Program-made: the position numbers and the translations under genes | Origin: Megalonaias nervosa | Lineage: Eukaryota > Mollusca > Bivalvia > Unionida > Unionidae | Direction: 5' to 3' | Length of the DNA: 64,000 nucleotides | NCBI GenBank assembly: GCA_016617855.1 | Contig: JAECUM010001906.1 | Location: forward strand, 62,001-126,000 | Part shown: piece by piece, positions 62,270 to 64,000 of the stretch | Layout of the letters: each line of letters begins with the position of its first letter | How positions within the stretch are numbered: the stretch's first letter is position 1 | Notes under the pieces: generated by a model | Seen by the model: the letters and a program-made list of their open reading frames with translations, nothing else | Databases searched by the model: none | What the model was told of the DNA's origin: nothing

Positions 62270-62605
62270 GATTTCAAGGGAACAAAAAAGACCCTGATCT
62301 GCAGCTACATTATTGGCCAGTAGATTAGGGTCTATGTTGTTTAATGTACTAATAATTTCAAGGGAACAGCAGAGACCCTGATCTGCAGTGACATTATGGG
62401 CCAGTAGAGTAAGTCTCTGCTGTTTAATGTACTAGTGATTTCAAGGAAACTGCATAGATCCAGATCTGCAGTTAAGTGCAATAGATCAGGGGCTAGACTG
62501 TTTGTTATACTACATGTACTAAGTTAATTGGAATGGCATATATCCAGATCTGCAGCTGCATTATGCAACAGTAGACCAGGATCTAAACTGATGGTTGTAC
62601 AATAA
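62270..62605. repeat. Tandem array of about four 83-bp hairpin units
   Basis: Units start near 62272, 62354, 62436 and 62521 with 'ttcaagggaac'. Each carries 'gaccctgatctgcag' and, further on, its inverse 'cagtagatcagggtct'. The arms match the inner hairpin of the MITE at 24672-24865. Confidence 0.8.
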
Positions 62606-63229
62606 AATTTGTCAGTCATTTGAGACCACCTGTTTTGGCTGCCTGTCTTTGGGAAAGGCACTTGGCTCCCACTTCTTCTGCATTATATAACCAACAATGT
62701 GTTAAAAGTGCCATTAAAACCAACAAAAACTATACCATATTTCCCTGGCCCATATCTAGGTCCCAGAAGCATTAATGCTGAAAATAAATGTTAATTCAAA
62801 ACCAGGTCAATTATAAACCAGTAAGAAAAACTTAACATGCTTGTGCAATTAATGCATGTAGAAAGATGTTAAAAAATTATCTGTGTAGTAATCAGTGTAC
62901 TGTTATTTCATTTCTATTGTTTATAACAATAAGGTTACCATGTTTTTTTTTCCCCCCGAAATGTCCTCCTTTTTGGTCCTTAAATCTCTATACTGTTACA
63001 GATATATCCACTCTCTGGAGAATCTTCTTTTTTGAAAGTTCTAATATGGTAACCTAATACAACAATGTAGTACACCTGTTATGCTATTGGTGAAATAATG
63101 GCAATTTTTTGTGTGATTGTACAGTACACGAGTGTTTAGTACGTCTTTCATCTTTTCAGTGAAATAATGAGAATGGCAAACTACATCTTTGTTGAATAAA
63201 GTGGTGCTTAATTTTCAAATTTGCATTTT
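62606..63229. other. Downstream flank
   Basis: No recognised feature apart from T and C homopolymers at 62943-62957. Confidence 0.55.
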
Positions 63230-63239
63230 TTTGTCTGTT

Positions 63240-63510
63240 ACTTCATAGCCCATAATGTGGTTCAAATAAGCCAATATGCAACACCAAGTGCCACAGTCTG
63301 GGCAATTATGAGCACATGATATGCCACACCAAGTGCCAGTCTTGACAATTATGTCTGTATGATATGCCACAGTCTTGATAAATATGAGTATGTGATATGC
63401 CACACAAAGTGCCACATTTGGGAAATTATGAGTACCTGATATGCCACACAAAATGCCATAGTTTGGGCAATTATGTGTACACAATATGCCACAGCAAATG
63501 CCACAGCTAC
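63240..63510. repeat. Minisatellite with 'GATATGCCACACCAAGTGCCA', about 5 copies
   Basis: Units of about 45-60 bp with 'atgatatgccacac.aa.tgccaca' and 'tgggcaattatgagt'. The minus-strand frame through it (63215-63484) is a repeat product with a CGISGTHNCPN-like pattern, not a gene. Confidence 0.85.
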
Positions 63511-63837
63511 ACCACCTTAACCTGCCTATAACACTGATCTAATGGAGAACAATGTCAACCAGAACTGCTATGATATAAAGCACTGGATCATCATGAATTT
63601 GCTTGAAATGAGAGAATAAATAATACAGATCCAGATCTTCCAATGCATTATACAACAGTAGGTCTGTTTCCCTAATGTATGCAGTTTAACCCTTGTTCGA
63701 AGTAATACAAAACATAAGAACCTGGTGAAGAAATAAAGCCTGCCAATGAAGTTCAATCTTTAAAATAATGAATTCTTTTAATACAGATAATAGTATTTCA
63801 TATATTGTCAGGATCTTGGAGATCCAATATACTGTAG

Positions 63838-64000
63838 GGACTGTTCCGGTGGCCTACTGGTTAGAGTGTCCGCCTCAGATGTGGGATGTCACGGGTTTGA
63901 ACCCCGGCCAAGTCATACCAAAGACTTATAAAATTGTTCTCGCAGCTGCCTCACTTGGCGCTCAGCATGAAGGTTAGTGTTAGGACTGGTCAGCCTGGTG
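63838..64000 (+). mobile_element. Second SINE type, cut by the window edge
   Basis: The tRNA-like head has an A box GGTGGCCTACTGGTTAGAGTG and a B box GGGTTTGAACCCCGG. The body reads 'gtcataccaaagacttataaa', 'ctgcctcacttggcgctcagcat' and 'aggactggtcagcctggtg'. The body differs from the SINE family above and resembles SINEs widespread in bivalves. The 3' end lies outside the window. Confidence 0.8.

Noticed and set aside
63215..63484. 89-codon Cys- and His-rich minus-strand frame that resembles a metal-binding protein
   Set aside because: The Cys/His pattern is produced by the minisatellite unit (ATGCCACA and inverse).
63845..63905. Possible tRNA gene near the right edge
   Set aside because: The head is followed directly by a SINE body, so it is a tRNA-derived element.

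Overview
This is a eukaryotic, AT-rich, intron- and repeat-rich window. It looks like a mollusc, most likely a bivalve. The support is indirect: tRNA-headed SINEs ending in a 'GGCATTAAACCCTAACAAC'-type tail, a second SINE type at the right edge whose body resembles bivalve SINEs, multi-unit intronic repeats of the 'ATGGCTGCCATGGCA' and 'AAGGTCAAAGGTCA' kinds common in bivalve assemblies, and many diverged DNA transposons. No species is claimed.

The window holds one well-supported gene, on the + strand from 2238 to 51952. I assembled 13 coding exons by hand. All 12 introns are GT-AG, all phases fit, and the CDS totals 3,108 nt (1,035 codons plus stop). The protein carries ten C2H2 zinc fingers (residues about 453-746), mostly of the C-x4-C type, between a long acidic Ser/Thr-rich N-terminus and a C-terminal tail with a basic cluster and an IKSE sumoylation-type motif. 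Number, spacing and finger sequences identify it as an invertebrate member of the ZXD family (ZXDA/ZXDB/ZXDC), nearest in layout to intron-bearing ZXDC. ZXDC is a nuclear transcription co-activator in vertebrates; a similar role here is inference.

Layout: 1-2150 is upstream flank, with a decayed unidentified coding relic on the - strand and a SINE tail. 2158-2237 is a promoter-like stretch with a palindromic CACGTG box and an E2F-type site, and two ATGGCGGC (YY1-type) motifs lie just inside exon 1. Intron 1 (11.9 kb) holds two TTAA-flanked MITEs, a piggyBac copy with both ends and a hAT transposase relic. Introns 2-5 separate the first zinc-finger exons; intron 3 contains degenerate tandem copies of the tail of the finger-1 exon with its splice donor. 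Intron 6 has microsatellites, a Tigger-like element, a MITE, a second hAT relic and a local duplication. Introns 7-12 hold SINEs, 145-bp-unit arrays, a Penelope-like GIY-YIG relic and a GC-richer coding-like relic. From 52 kb to the right edge I see only the 3' UTR and repeats, with no second gene.

No rRNA, functional tRNA, CRISPR or bacterial-type operon was seen. The most unusual items are the exon-tail array in intron 3, the unidentified relics at about 0.5-1.6 kb and 41.6-43.2 kb, and a foldback element family whose inner hairpin also appears as a tandem array.
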